A stretch of 64,000 nt of DNA from CALAZP01 sp964410725 (GTDB lineage Bacteria > Bacteroidota > Bacteroidia > Chitinophagales > Saprospiraceae), in the NCBI GenBank assembly GCA_964410725.1, contig CAYPID010000002.1:1-64000 (forward strand). The letters are read 5' to 3'. Shown here piece after piece: positions 52,928-62,400 of this stretch (position 1 is its first letter; every line of letters starts with the position of its first letter). Below the pieces are notes generated by a model. That model did not search any database and was not told the DNA's origin. It saw only the letters and a list, made by a program, of their open reading frames with translations. The position numbers and the translations under genes were made by a program.

Positions 52928-54523
52928 ATGAAAAAAATAGCCTATTTCTGCATGGAATACGGCCTACATAATGATTTTAAAATTTATGCAGGTGGCTTGG
53001 GTATTCTAGCAGGAGATTATTTAAAAGGAGCGCACGACCATAACTATCCAATCATCGGAATAGGGTTAAAGTGGAAGCAAGGATATACGGACCAGATGTT
53101 AGATGATGAGGGACATCCTTATGATACTTATCACAACTACAACTATGAAAAATATCTCGAGTTCACTGGAGTAACCGTTCCTGTTGAAATCAGAAATAGA
53201 ACTATCCTTTGCAAAGTTTGGAAGGTAACGGCATTCGGCAATGCACCATTATACTTATTAGATACCGACCTTCCTGAAAATGCAGATGCTTGGATTACTG
53301 GACAGTTATACGGCTGGTTTGGGGAAGAAAGAGTTGCCCAGGAAATGGTTCTGGGAATTGGTGGTATTCGCGCCCTAAGAGCTTTGAATCTACCAGTAGA
53401 TGTATATCATTTCAATGAAGGGCATGCCCTTTTTGCTGGATTCGAACTGTTGAGAGAGGAAATGAGTACAGGTACTAAATTCAAAAAAGCGGTAAGTCTA
53501 GTAAAAGAGCAGATAGTTTTCACCACACACACTCCAGTTATTCAGGGCAATGAATCTCATCCGATCGAATTACTGACCTATATGGGTGCGAATCTAAACT
53601 TAAAGGAAAAACAGCTGAAAAAATTAGGCGGTAGTCCTTTCAATATGACTGTTGGAGCATTGAACTTATCGAGAAAGGCGAATGCTGTAGCTGAACTTCA
53701 TGGTCAAACATCGAATAAAATGTGGGCTCACGTTCAAAAAGCACATGATATAATACCCATAACTAACGCCATACACCAGCCCACTTGGGTGGATGGCGTA
53801 CTTCAGGAGCTGCTGGACCAACCTGACCAACTATGGGAAAGGCACCAGGATAATAAGCGTGATTTGATTCAATTCCTAAAAGAGAGAACCGGGGCTGAAT
53901 TCAAATCCGATGTACTCTTATTGGGTTTTTCCCGAAGGGCTGTCCCCTATAAAAGGGCAGATTTGATTTTTGATGACCCGGCTATTATTGAACCCTTGCT
54001 TAAAGAGGGTCAGATTCAGTTGGTCTTTTCGGGTAAAGCACATCCCTTAGACGATACGGGCAAAGGGATTGTATTTCAATTGCTGCAATGGTGTAAAAAA
54101 TACCCCCATGCCGTAGCCTTTTTGGAAAATTACGATATGACTATAGGAGCGCACTTGGTTAGGGGTTCAGATGTGTGGCTCAACAACCCGAGACGGCCCA
54201 TGGAAGCTAGTGGCACCTCAGGAATGAAAGCTGCCATGAATGGGGTTCTCAATTTTAGTACCTTGGACGGTTGGTGGCCGGAGGCTTGTGAACATGGTAT
54301 CACTGGATGGCAAATGGGTGATGGCTTTGAATCAGAAGACTCGGAAGCCCAAAGAACCCATGACAGAGCGGCCCTTTACCAAGTCTTATTGAACGAAATT
54401 ATTCCGACTTATTACAACCACCCCGATAAGTGGAAGAAAATGATGGTTGCTTCTATTAAAGCCACCTCTGTGGAATTTGACATCAAAAGAATGTTGGACG
54501 ATTATTATGAAAAACTCTATTAA
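52928..54523 (+). CDS. Alpha-glucan phosphorylase, short type
   Basis: 531 residues, the compact GT35 type that lacks the N-terminal domain of classical glycogen phosphorylase (about 800 residues). It starts Met-Lys-Lys-Ile-Ala-Tyr-Phe-Cys-Met-Glu-Tyr-Gly-Leu and has Tyr-Ala-Gly-Gly-Leu-Gly-Ile-Leu-Ala-Gly-Asp, Phe-Asn-Glu-Gly-His-Ala and Thr-His-Thr-Pro-Val. The PLP-binding Lys434 is in Ser-Gly-Thr-Ser-Gly-Met-Lys-Ala-Ala-Met-Asn-Gly. It releases glucose 1-phosphate from alpha-glucan. No glycogen synthase gene is near; the M28 peptidase gene starts 1 base after its stop. Confidence 0.93.
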   Translation: MKKIAYFCMEYGLHNDFKIYAGGLGILAGDYLKGAHDHNYPIIGIGLKWKQGYTDQMLDDEGHPYDTYHNYNYEKYLEFTGVTVPVEIRNRTILCKVWKVTAFGNAPLYLLDTDLPENADAWITGQLYGWFGEERVAQEMVLGIGGIRALRALNLPVDVYHFNEGHALFAGFELLREEMSTGTKFKKAVSLVKEQIVFTTHTPVIQGNESHPIELLTYMGANLNLKEKQLKKLGGSPFNMTVGALNLSRKANAVAELHGQTSNKMWAHVQKAHDIIPITNAIHQPTWVDGVLQELLDQPDQLWERHQDNKRDLIQFLKERTGAEFKSDVLLLGFSRRAVPYKRADLIFDDPAIIEPLLKEGQIQLVFSGKAHPLDDTGKGIVFQLLQWCKKYPHAVAFLENYDMTIGAHLVRGSDVWLNNPRRPMEASGTSGMKAAMNGVLNFSTLDGWWPEACEHGITGWQMGDGFESEDSEAQRTHDRAALYQVLLNEIIPTYYNHPDKWKKMMVASIKATSVEFDIKRMLDDYYEKLY

Positions 54524-54524
54524 T

Positions 54525-56678
54525 ATGAAAAATTTATGGTTATTGATTCTTGCTTTTTCCTTAACTAACCTCTTTAGTCAAAGTGAAAGTCAGCTGGTCC
54601 TTGAAAAACAATTGGATGCGCAACTCAACAAATCGAACATCCAAACTTGGATCAAAAAAATGTCTGAAAAGGTACACTATGTCGGAACGCCTTTTGGTCG
54701 AGAGAATGCCGAATTCATGGTGGAACAATTTCAATCCTGGGGGTATGACGCCCAGATCGAGACCTTTTACGTCTATTTCCCCAAACCCAAAATTCGGCAT
54801 TTGTCTATTGTTGGTGACGATTCCTACCAACCTACCTTGGATGAAAAGCCTATTCCAGAGGACCCCTCCACCCTACAATCGGATTTGTTACCCGCCTACA
54901 ATGCCTTCTCTGCCGATGGAGATGTAACGGCTGAAGTTGTCTTTGTCAACTACGGGATACCTGCCGATTATGAGGAATTGAAAAGAAGGGGAATAGACGT
55001 TAGGGGAAAAATTGTAATCGCCAAATACGGCGGTTCCTGGAGGGGAATCAAACCCAAAGTAGCAGCTGAAAATGGGGCCATTGGATGTTTGATCTATTCA
55101 GATCCCGAAGATGATGGTTATGGCAGAGGAGATGTTTACCCAGATGGCCCATTCAAAAATGAAACCGGGGTGCAACGAGGCTCTGTTCTAGATATGCCCC
55201 TTTATCCGGGAGATCCACTCACTCCTTTCTATGGGGCTACCCAAGATGCTGAAAGACTGGATCCCTCAGAAGCCCCCACCATTATGAAAATCCCAGTTTT
55301 ACCAATATCCTACGGTGATGCGCTCCCTATTTTAAAAGCTTTACGTGGGCCCGTTGCCCCTAACCAATGGTCTGGTGGACTTCCTATTACTTATCACCTG
55401 GGACCCGGCCCTATAAAAGTCCACCTTCAGTTGGAATTCGATTGGCAAATTACCCCCGCACATAATGTGATTGCCAAATTAGAAGGAAGCACTTATCCCG
55501 ACGAATGGGTAATTCGAGGCAATCACCACGATGCCTGGGTGCACGGCGCCAGTGACCCTGTATCCGGTATGGCAGCGTTGATGGAAGAAGCTCGAGTAGT
55601 TGGTCAATTGGCTCGACAGGGAAACCCCCCATTGAGAACCATCATTTATTGTGGCTGGGATGCCGAAGAGCCTGGTCTCTTGGGATCTACGGAATGGGCT
55701 GAATATCACGCCGATGAACTTAAAGAAAAAGCAGTAGCTTATATTAACTCTGACGGGAATGGCAGAGGCTTTCTACGTGCAGGCGGCTCACATACTTTGG
55801 AACATTTTTTTGACCAAGTAGCCCGGTCTGTGGAGGATCCTCAAACAGGTGTTTCTGTCTGGGAAAGAAGTCAAGCGAGAAGTATATCCCTTACGGGAAA
55901 AGCGCCTTCGGCTTTGAAGCTTTCCGCCTTGGGGTCAGGCTCCGATTATACTCCTTTTATACAGCATCTAGGAATTGCATCTCTCAATATAGGTTTTGGT
56001 GGGGAAAATGCAGGAGGCGAATACCACACCACTTATGATACCTATCGCCACTACTCCTTATATAAAGACCCCAATTTCGATTATGGATTGGCCCTCGCTA
56101 AAGTGGGTGGCAGAACCACCCTTAGATTGGCTAACGCGGTAATACTCCCTTTTGAATTCTCTCGGTTTTACCAAACAGTCAATGGCTATACCCAAGACCT
56201 GATTCGAATGACTGATCAAATGAGAACAGACCATGCCGAACATAATCAGGCTTTAGCAGATGGTAGCTTTGAAAACGCACGGGACCCCCTGGCCTCGATA
56301 AGATTACCCGAACCTCTTCCTGAAGTTCCTTATCTGGATTTTTCACCCCTCCAGAACGCATTAGTAGCCTTGGAACAGGCAGCGATGAATTACCATAAAG
56401 CTCCCAAAAAGAATGGTAACCAACCACTCAATGAACTGTTGGCCAGTATGGAACAAAAATTAACCAGAGAACACGGTCTACCGGGCAGACCTTGGTTCAG
56501 ACACCACATCTACGCACCTGGTTTCTATACTGGATACGGCGTTAAAACTTTGCCAGGTGTTCGGGAAGCCATTGAACAATATGACTGGAGTTTAGCAAGC
56601 AATCAAATATCTATCTTGGCTGATGTTCTCCATGAATTCTCCGCTTCAATCAATGAAGCTGCTGACATGGCTAAATAA
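54525..56678 (+). CDS. M28-family metallopeptidase, glutamate carboxypeptidase II-like
   Basis: About 717 residues from the ATG at 54525, which leads a signal peptide (Met-Lys-Asn-Leu-Trp-Leu-Leu-Ile then Phe-Ser-Gln); the frame opens 26 codons earlier inside the phosphorylase gene. A PA domain (about 95-230) is followed by the M28 catalytic domain with zinc ligands His334, Asp344, Glu382, Asp410 and His501 and catalytic Glu381, matching PSMA/GCPII. A C-terminal transferrin-receptor-like dimerisation domain ends the protein. It removes C-terminal or other small residues from peptides outside the cytoplasm. Its start is 1 base after the phosphorylase gene. Confidence 0.95.
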   Translation: MKNLWLLILAFSLTNLFSQSESQLVLEKQLDAQLNKSNIQTWIKKMSEKVHYVGTPFGRENAEFMVEQFQSWGYDAQIETFYVYFPKPKIRHLSIVGDDSYQPTLDEKPIPEDPSTLQSDLLPAYNAFSADGDVTAEVVFVNYGIPADYEELKRRGIDVRGKIVIAKYGGSWRGIKPKVAAENGAIGCLIYSDPEDDGYGRGDVYPDGPFKNETGVQRGSVLDMPLYPGDPLTPFYGATQDAERLDPSEAPTIMKIPVLPISYGDALPILKALRGPVAPNQWSGGLPITYHLGPGPIKVHLQLEFDWQITPAHNVIAKLEGSTYPDEWVIRGNHHDAWVHGASDPVSGMAALMEEARVVGQLARQGNPPLRTIIYCGWDAEEPGLLGSTEWAEYHADELKEKAVAYINSDGNGRGFLRAGGSHTLEHFFDQVARSVEDPQTGVSVWERSQARSISLTGKAPSALKLSALGSGSDYTPFIQHLGIASLNIGFGGENAGGEYHTTYDTYRHYSLYKDPNFDYGLALAKVGGRTTLRLANAVILPFEFSRFYQTVNGYTQDLIRMTDQMRTDHAEHNQALADGSFENARDPLASIRLPEPLPEVPYLDFSPLQNALVALEQAAMNYHKAPKKNGNQPLNELLASMEQKLTREHGLPGRPWFRHHIYAPGFYTGYGVKTLPGVREAIEQYDWSLASNQISILADVLHEFSASINEAADMAK

Positions 56679-57924
56679 TCATACCCGCAGCTACCGTTTC
56701 ATTGGTAGCCTCATCAACCAAAATGAGGCTACCAGTGATTCGATTCTGTCGATAGCTATCAAAAAATACAGGTTGTGTAGTTCTTATCACCACCCGACAA
56801 ATATCGTTCATGTTAATCTGATTCTCCTCTTCATTGCGGTGCAAGGTATTAATGTCTAATTTGTATCTGACTTCCTTAACCATACATCGAATAGACTTAG
56901 TGGTGTGCATTAAAGTGTATTTCCCCCGGATTAATAGGGGTTTTTCGTTAAACCAACACAGCATAACTTCCAAGTCCTGTCCTATTTTAGGGAGGTTATT
57001 TTTCCGAACAATCATGTCTCCTCTACTCAAATCGTAATCATCAGCCAATCTAAGGGTAACAGATTGAGGTGGCCAAGCTTCCTCTACTTCATTCTTATAA
57101 ACATCTATGCCTGCGATTTTTGTGGTAAAACCAGAGGGCAAAAGCATAATTTCATCTCCCTTTTTGAAAACTCCTCCCGCTATTCTCCCAGCATAGCCTC
57201 TGTAATCGTGATATTCATCTTGATAAGGTCGAATAACATATTGAACCGGAAATCTACAATCAATTAAATTATGATCCGACCCAATATGTATATTCTCCAA
57301 ATGATATAATAGAGTACTTCCCTGGTACCAAGGCATTTGGTCTGATTCCTCTACTACATTATCTCCCTTTAATGCCGAAATGGGAATAAATCGAACATCA
57401 TTGACATCCAACTTATGTGAAAATTCTGAAAAATCATTTTTAATCTGATCATAAACCGACTCTTGATAATCCACTAAATCCATTTTATTGATACAAACCA
57501 ATAAATGTGGAATTTGTAATAAAGAAGCCAAAAAGGCATGTCGGCGAGTTTGCTCCACCACTCCTTTTCTGGCGTCAATTAATATTAGGGCAGCATTAGC
57601 TGTAGATGCACCAGTAACCATATTTCTGGTATATTGAATATGACCAGGGGTATCTGCAATGATAAATTTCCTTTTTGGGGTAGCAAAATATCGATAAGCC
57701 ACATCAATGGTAATGCCCTGCTCTCTCTCCGCCTTAAGTCCATCGGTTAAAAGGGCCAAGTTGAGGGAACCATCTCCCATCTTTTCAGAGGTGGACTTTA
57801 TCGCCTCATATTGATCTTCAAATATGGATTTGGAATCGTAAAGTAACCGACCTATCAAAGTGCTTTTACCATCGTCAACACTCCCCGCTGTTGTAAATCT
57901 CAATAATTCTGTATGCTTTTCCAT
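56671..57924 (-). CDS. cysN: Sulfate adenylyltransferase, large subunit (CysN)
   Basis: 417 residues. GTPase motifs: Gly-Ser-Val-Asp-Asp-Gly-Lys-Ser-Thr, Asp-Thr-Pro-Gly-His and Asn-Lys-Met-Asp. It uses GTP hydrolysis to drive formation of adenosine 5'-phosphosulfate with CysD. It ends after the elongation-factor-like domains with no fused APS kinase, which here is a separate gene. It is 9 bases after cysD and its end overlaps the convergent M28 gene by 8 bases. Confidence 0.95.
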   Translation of the reverse strand: MEKHTELLRFTTAGSVDDGKSTLIGRLLYDSKSIFEDQYEAIKSTSEKMGDGSLNLALLTDGLKAEREQGITIDVAYRYFATPKRKFIIADTPGHIQYTRNMVTGASTANAALILIDARKGVVEQTRRHAFLASLLQIPHLLVCINKMDLVDYQESVYDQIKNDFSEFSHKLDVNDVRFIPISALKGDNVVEESDQMPWYQGSTLLYHLENIHIGSDHNLIDCRFPVQYVIRPYQDEYHDYRGYAGRIAGGVFKKGDEIMLLPSGFTTKIAGIDVYKNEVEEAWPPQSVTLRLADDYDLSRGDMIVRKNNLPKIGQDLEVMLCWFNEKPLLIRGKYTLMHTTKSIRCMVKEVRYKLDINTLHRNEEENQINMNDICRVVIRTTQPVFFDSYRQNRITGSLILVDEATNETVAAGMII

Positions 57925-57933
57925 TCCAATCTT

Positions 57934-58836
57934 TTAAAAATAACCTTGTTTTTTTCTATCCTCCATAGCAGTCTCAGATCGCTTGTCGTCCGCTCGAGTT
58001 CCTCGCTCTGTTACTCTAGTAGCTGCCACCTCTGCAATGATTCCATCCAAATTATCAGCAGCAGAAGAAACCGCACCCGTGCATGTCATATCACCTATGG
58101 TCCTGAAACGTATCAACATCTTTTCAACCTTCTCCTCAGGTTTCTTCATTATGAATTCATTGTCTGCATAAATTACCCCATCCCGAATAAAACAATCTCT
58201 TTCATGGGCAAAATATAAGGATGGCAACGGCACTTGTTCCATCTTTAAGTATTGCCAAACATCCAATTCCGTCCAATTACTGATAGGAAATACCCTGAAA
58301 TGTTCCCCGAAATTCTTCTTGCCATTAAATAAATTCCATAATTCAGGCCTTTGATTCTTGGGGTCCCATTGTCCAAATTCATCTCGATGAGAGAAGAACC
58401 GCTCCTTGGCTCGGGCTTTTTCCTCATCTCGTCTGCCTCCTCCCAATGCCGCATCAAATTTTCCATTTTCAAGAGCCTCAAGCAATGTAGTAGTTTGTAA
58501 AGCATTCCTACTTGAATTATAGCCCTTTTCCTCCACCACCAGTCCCTTATCAATGGATTCTTGTACAGATCCAACAATTAATTTGACTCCTAATTTATTA
58601 ACCATTTCATCCCGATAAGCCAGAGTTTCGGGAAAATTGTGCCCAGTATCTACGTGAAGCAAGGGAAAAGGAATTCTCGCTGGCCAAAATGCTTTAACAG
58701 CCAAGTGAGTCATAAGGATACTGTCTTTGCCCCCCGAAAACAATAAAACGGGGTTTTCAAACTGTGCAGCCACCTCCCTCATTACATAAATTGATTCGGC
58801 TTCCAGCTCTCTAAGGTGATTTAATTGGTATTTCAC
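57934..58836 (-). CDS. cysD: Sulfate adenylyltransferase, small subunit (CysD)
   Basis: 300 residues, normal length. The N terminus has Leu-Glu-Ala-Glu-Ser-Ile-Tyr-Val-Met-Arg-Glu-Val-Ala-Ala, the PP-loop is Phe-Ser-Gly-Gly-Lys-Asp-Ser, and the end is Glu-Arg-Gly-Thr-Arg-Ala-Asp-Asp then Lys-Gln-Gly-Tyr-Phe. It forms the ATP sulfurylase heterodimer with CysN. The start is a GTG at 58836, overlapping the cysC stop by 4 bases (GTGA), which indicates translational coupling. Confidence 0.95.
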   Translation of the reverse strand: MKYQLNHLRELEAESIYVMREVAAQFENPVLLFSGGKDSILMTHLAVKAFWPARIPFPLLHVDTGHNFPETLAYRDEMVNKLGVKLIVGSVQESIDKGLVVEEKGYNSSRNALQTTTLLEALENGKFDAALGGGRRDEEKARAKERFFSHRDEFGQWDPKNQRPELWNLFNGKKNFGEHFRVFPISNWTELDVWQYLKMEQVPLPSLYFAHERDCFIRDGVIYADNEFIMKKPEEKVEKMLIRFRTIGDMTCTGAVSSAADNLDGIIAEVAATRVTERGTRADDKRSETAMEDRKKQGYF

Positions 58837-59432
58837 TTTAGCTTTATATTTGGTAATAAATATTCAAAAATAAGTTCTGTGGCTTGGAATATATCCATTT
58901 TATCCGTGCAAACTTCCAATGCAGGTTGAATTGGCGGTTCATAAGGGGCATCGATACCAGTAAAACCCTTAATCATTCCTTTTCTCGCTTTTGCGTACAG
59001 CCCTTTCACATCTCGCTTTTCACAAACTTCAATGGGCGCATTGACGTATATCTCGATAAAAGAATCCGGACCAATAATTTCAGCAGCTATTTTCCTGATG
59101 GCTACCGTTGGACTTATAAAAGAATTAATGGTAATGATTCCACTATTGAGGTATAGTTTGGCCACTTCCGCAATTCGCCTGATATTTTCACTCCTATCTT
59201 CTTCAGAAAAACCTAAGTTTTGATTGATGCCATCCCTGATGTTATCTCCATCCAAAACCTGGGCAAAAAAACCTTCACTAAACAGTCGCTGCTCTAAATA
59301 TTGGGCAATGGTACTTTTACCCGAACCGGACAATCCAGTTAACCAAACTACCTTACTCTGTTGACCCAACCGCTCACATCTGGTTTTTCTATCAATCAAC
59401 CGCTCGTAAATGGGATGGATGTGTTCTGCCAT
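58833..59432 (-). CDS. cysC: Adenylylsulfate kinase (CysC)
   Basis: 199 residues. The P-loop is Gly-Leu-Ser-Gly-Ser-Gly-Lys-Ser-Thr, followed by Asp-Gly-Asp-Asn-Ile-Arg and Phe-Ile-Ser-Pro; later Glu-Val-Cys-Glu-Lys-Arg-Asp and Lys-Gly-Phe-Thr-Gly-Ile-Asp-Ala-Pro-Tyr-Glu-Pro. It phosphorylates APS to PAPS. First gene of the cysC-cysD-cysN operon; a TACCTTTG box lies 21 bases upstream. No cysH or sulfite reductase gene is in the window. Confidence 0.95.
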   Translation of the reverse strand: MAEHIHPIYERLIDRKTRCERLGQQSKVVWLTGLSGSGKSTIAQYLEQRLFSEGFFAQVLDGDNIRDGINQNLGFSEEDRSENIRRIAEVAKLYLNSGIITINSFISPTVAIRKIAAEIIGPDSFIEIYVNAPIEVCEKRDVKGLYAKARKGMIKGFTGIDAPYEPPIQPALEVCTDKMDIFQATELIFEYLLPNIKLK

Positions 59433-59452
59433 TTCAACGTATATTTATGCTG

Positions 59453-59460
59453 CAAAGGTA
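59453..59460 (-). promoter_or_regulatory. -7 promoter box of the cysCDN operon
   Basis: On the minus strand the bases read TACCTTTG, an exact TAnnTTTG match, 21 bases upstream of the cysC ATG. The expected -33 position has only a partial match (CTTT). The box lies in the 65-base gap shared with metH. Confidence 0.5.
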
Positions 59461-59497
59461 ATTTTTTGATCCAATAATTTTAAAGCACCCTACAATT

Positions 59498-62400
59498 GTG
59501 GAAAAAATAAAGCAATCGTTATTTGAAGCAACTCAAAATAGAATTTTAGTGCTGGATGGAGCCATGGGAACCATGATTCAACAATACGATTTATCTGAAA
59601 AAGACTATCGAGGAACCCACTTCAAAGACCATCATAAAGATTTAAAAGGCAATAACGATCTGTTGTCTATAACCAGACCTGACGTCATAAAAGCCATTCA
59701 TAAAGCATACTTGGCTGCTGGGGCTGATATTATTGAAACCAATACTTTCAGCGGCACTTCTATTGCCCAGGCGGATTATGACTTATCCGAACAAGCCTAT
59801 GCCATCAACTTTGAATCTGCCAAAATAGCTAAAGAGGCCGTAAAGGAATCCATTGCAGAACACCCTAACAATACCAAGTGGGTAGCTGGAGCTTTAGGTC
59901 CGACTAATAGAACTGCTTCTATCTCCCCCGATGTTAATGACCCTGGTTACAGGGCCGTAACCTTTGACCAACTAAAAGAGGCCTATTACGAGCAAGCTAA
60001 GGGACTCTTAGATGGAGGTGTGGATATTTTCTTAGTAGAGACCATATTTGATACCCTTAATGCGAAAGCCGCCCTTTTTGCCATTGATGATTTAATGGAA
60101 GAAAAAGGTATCAGGCTGCCCATTATGGTTTCAGGTACCATTACAGATAATAGCGGAAGGACTCTTTCTGGTCAAACCGTAGAAGCCTTTTGGATTTCAA
60201 TAAGCCACATCCCTTTATTTAGTGTAGGGTTAAACTGTGCTTTGGGAGCCAAAGAAATGCGCCCTCATTTAGAAGCGCTATCCAACATAGCCGATGTGTT
60301 CATCAGTGCCTACCCCAACGCAGGTTTACCTAATGAATTTGGAGAGTACGATCAAAATCCCGATGAGATGCAGGAATTTATTAGAGATTTTGCTTCTAGT
60401 GGATTGGTCAATATTATTGGAGGATGCTGTGGAACAACACCAGATCATATTGCCCACATGGCCAAAGCAGTAGTTGGGATTCCCCCAAGACAAAGACCTA
60501 AAAAATCCGAGTTTGCTATGTTTTGTGGATTAGAACCTCTTGTGGTCCGCCCAGAAACTAATTTTATCAATATAGGAGAAAGAACCAATGTAACCGGTTC
60601 TAAAAAATTTGCTCGGTTAATTAAATCCGGTAATTACCCCGAAGCCCTGAGTGTTGCAAGACAGCAAGTAGAAGCTGGTGCCCAAATTATTGACATTAAT
60701 ATGGATGAGGGATTGTTGGATGCTGAAAAAGCCATGACCACTTTTTTGAATTTAATCATGGCAGAACCAGATATTGCAAGGGTTCCCATCATGATTGATT
60801 CTTCTAAATTTAACGTTATTGAAGCTGGCCTAAAGTGTGTGCAATCCAAGTGTATTGTCAACTCTATTAGTTTAAAGGAAGGGGAGGAGATGTTCCTTCA
60901 ACAAGCCAAACTCTTAAAAAAATATGGTGCTGCTACGGTAATTATGGCATTTGATGAACAAGGCCAGGCAGATACTATTGAACGCAAAGTAGAAATTTGC
61001 GTCAGAGCATACCAGATACTAACTGAACGCCTAGACTTCAATCCAAGAGACATCATTTTTGATCCCAATATTTTCGCAGTGGCTACAGGTATTGAAGAGC
61101 ATAACGAGTACGCCATCAATTTCATTGAAGCGACTCGTCAAATAAAAGAAAAATGTCCTGGCGCTATGATTAGCGGTGGGGTTAGTAATATTTCTTTTTC
61201 ATTCAGAGGTAATGACGTCGTTCGGGAAGCTATGCACGCAGCTTTTTTATACCATGCCGTTCAAGCGGGAATGGACATGGGAATTGTCAATGCTGGCATG
61301 ATAGAGGTATATGAAGAAATTGAGCCAGAATTATTGACCGACGTAGAAGACGTTTTATTCAATCGAAGACCTGATGCTACCGAACGGCTTACCGATAAAG
61401 CAGAAACGCTTAAAGGAGGTCCAGGTAAGGTTTTGAAAAAAGATGACTCTTGGAGAAAAAAACCGGTAACAGAAAGACTTCAGCATGCTTTGATAAAAGG
61501 GATTGTAGAGTTTATAGAAAGTGATACTGAAGAAGCTAGACAGCATTTTGATAGTCCTTTAGAGGTAATCGAAGGCCCACTTATGGACGGCATGAATATC
61601 GTCGGAGACTTGTTTGGCGCTGGCAAAATGTTTCTTCCGCAAGTAGTCAAAAGTGCTCGGGTAATGAAACAAGCTGTTGCTTATTTGACTCCTTTTATCG
61701 AGGCTGAAAAATCCGGAGATGTAAGATCAAATGGCAAAATCTTAATGGCAACAGTAAAAGGTGATGTCCACGATATTGGAAAAAATATAGTTGGAGTAGT
61801 CCTTTCTTGTAACAACTATGAAATTATCGATTTAGGGGTTATGGTACCTGCTGATAAAATATTACAGGTTGCGGAAACGGAAAAGGTCGATGTAATTGGC
61901 TTAAGCGGTTTGATAACACCATCCTTGGACGAAATGGTGCACGTAGCCAAAGAAATGGAAAGGAGAAAGATGAATATCCCGTTATTAATTGGAGGGGCCA
62001 CCACATCTAAAACCCACACCGCTGTTAAAATTGCCCCACAATACAGTGGATCCGTAATCCATGTCTTAGATGCCTCAAAAAGTGTTGGAGTCGTTGGCCA
62101 GTTAATTGGAGGAACTCAAGATAAGCGAAAAGAATATGCGGACATCGTCAAACAAGAATACGAAAGGCTGCGAATTCAAAGAGGCAATCGACAATCCAAC
62201 AAAAAATACTTATCCCTGAAGAAGGCTAGGGAAAATAAAATTCAAATCAATTGGACGGATTTTAACCCTCCAACCCCCAATCAGCAAGGAATCCAATATT
62301 TTCAAGATTTTCCACTAGAGGACATTATTCCGTTTATAGATTGGACGCCTTTCTTTGCCAGTTGGCAATTGGCAGGAAAATTCCCTGAACTATTCTCCGA

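Noticed and set aside
59433..59497. Cobalamin riboswitch upstream of metH
   Set aside because: Only 65 bases separate metH from cysC, too short for a cobalamin riboswitch, and none of its conserved boxes is visible.
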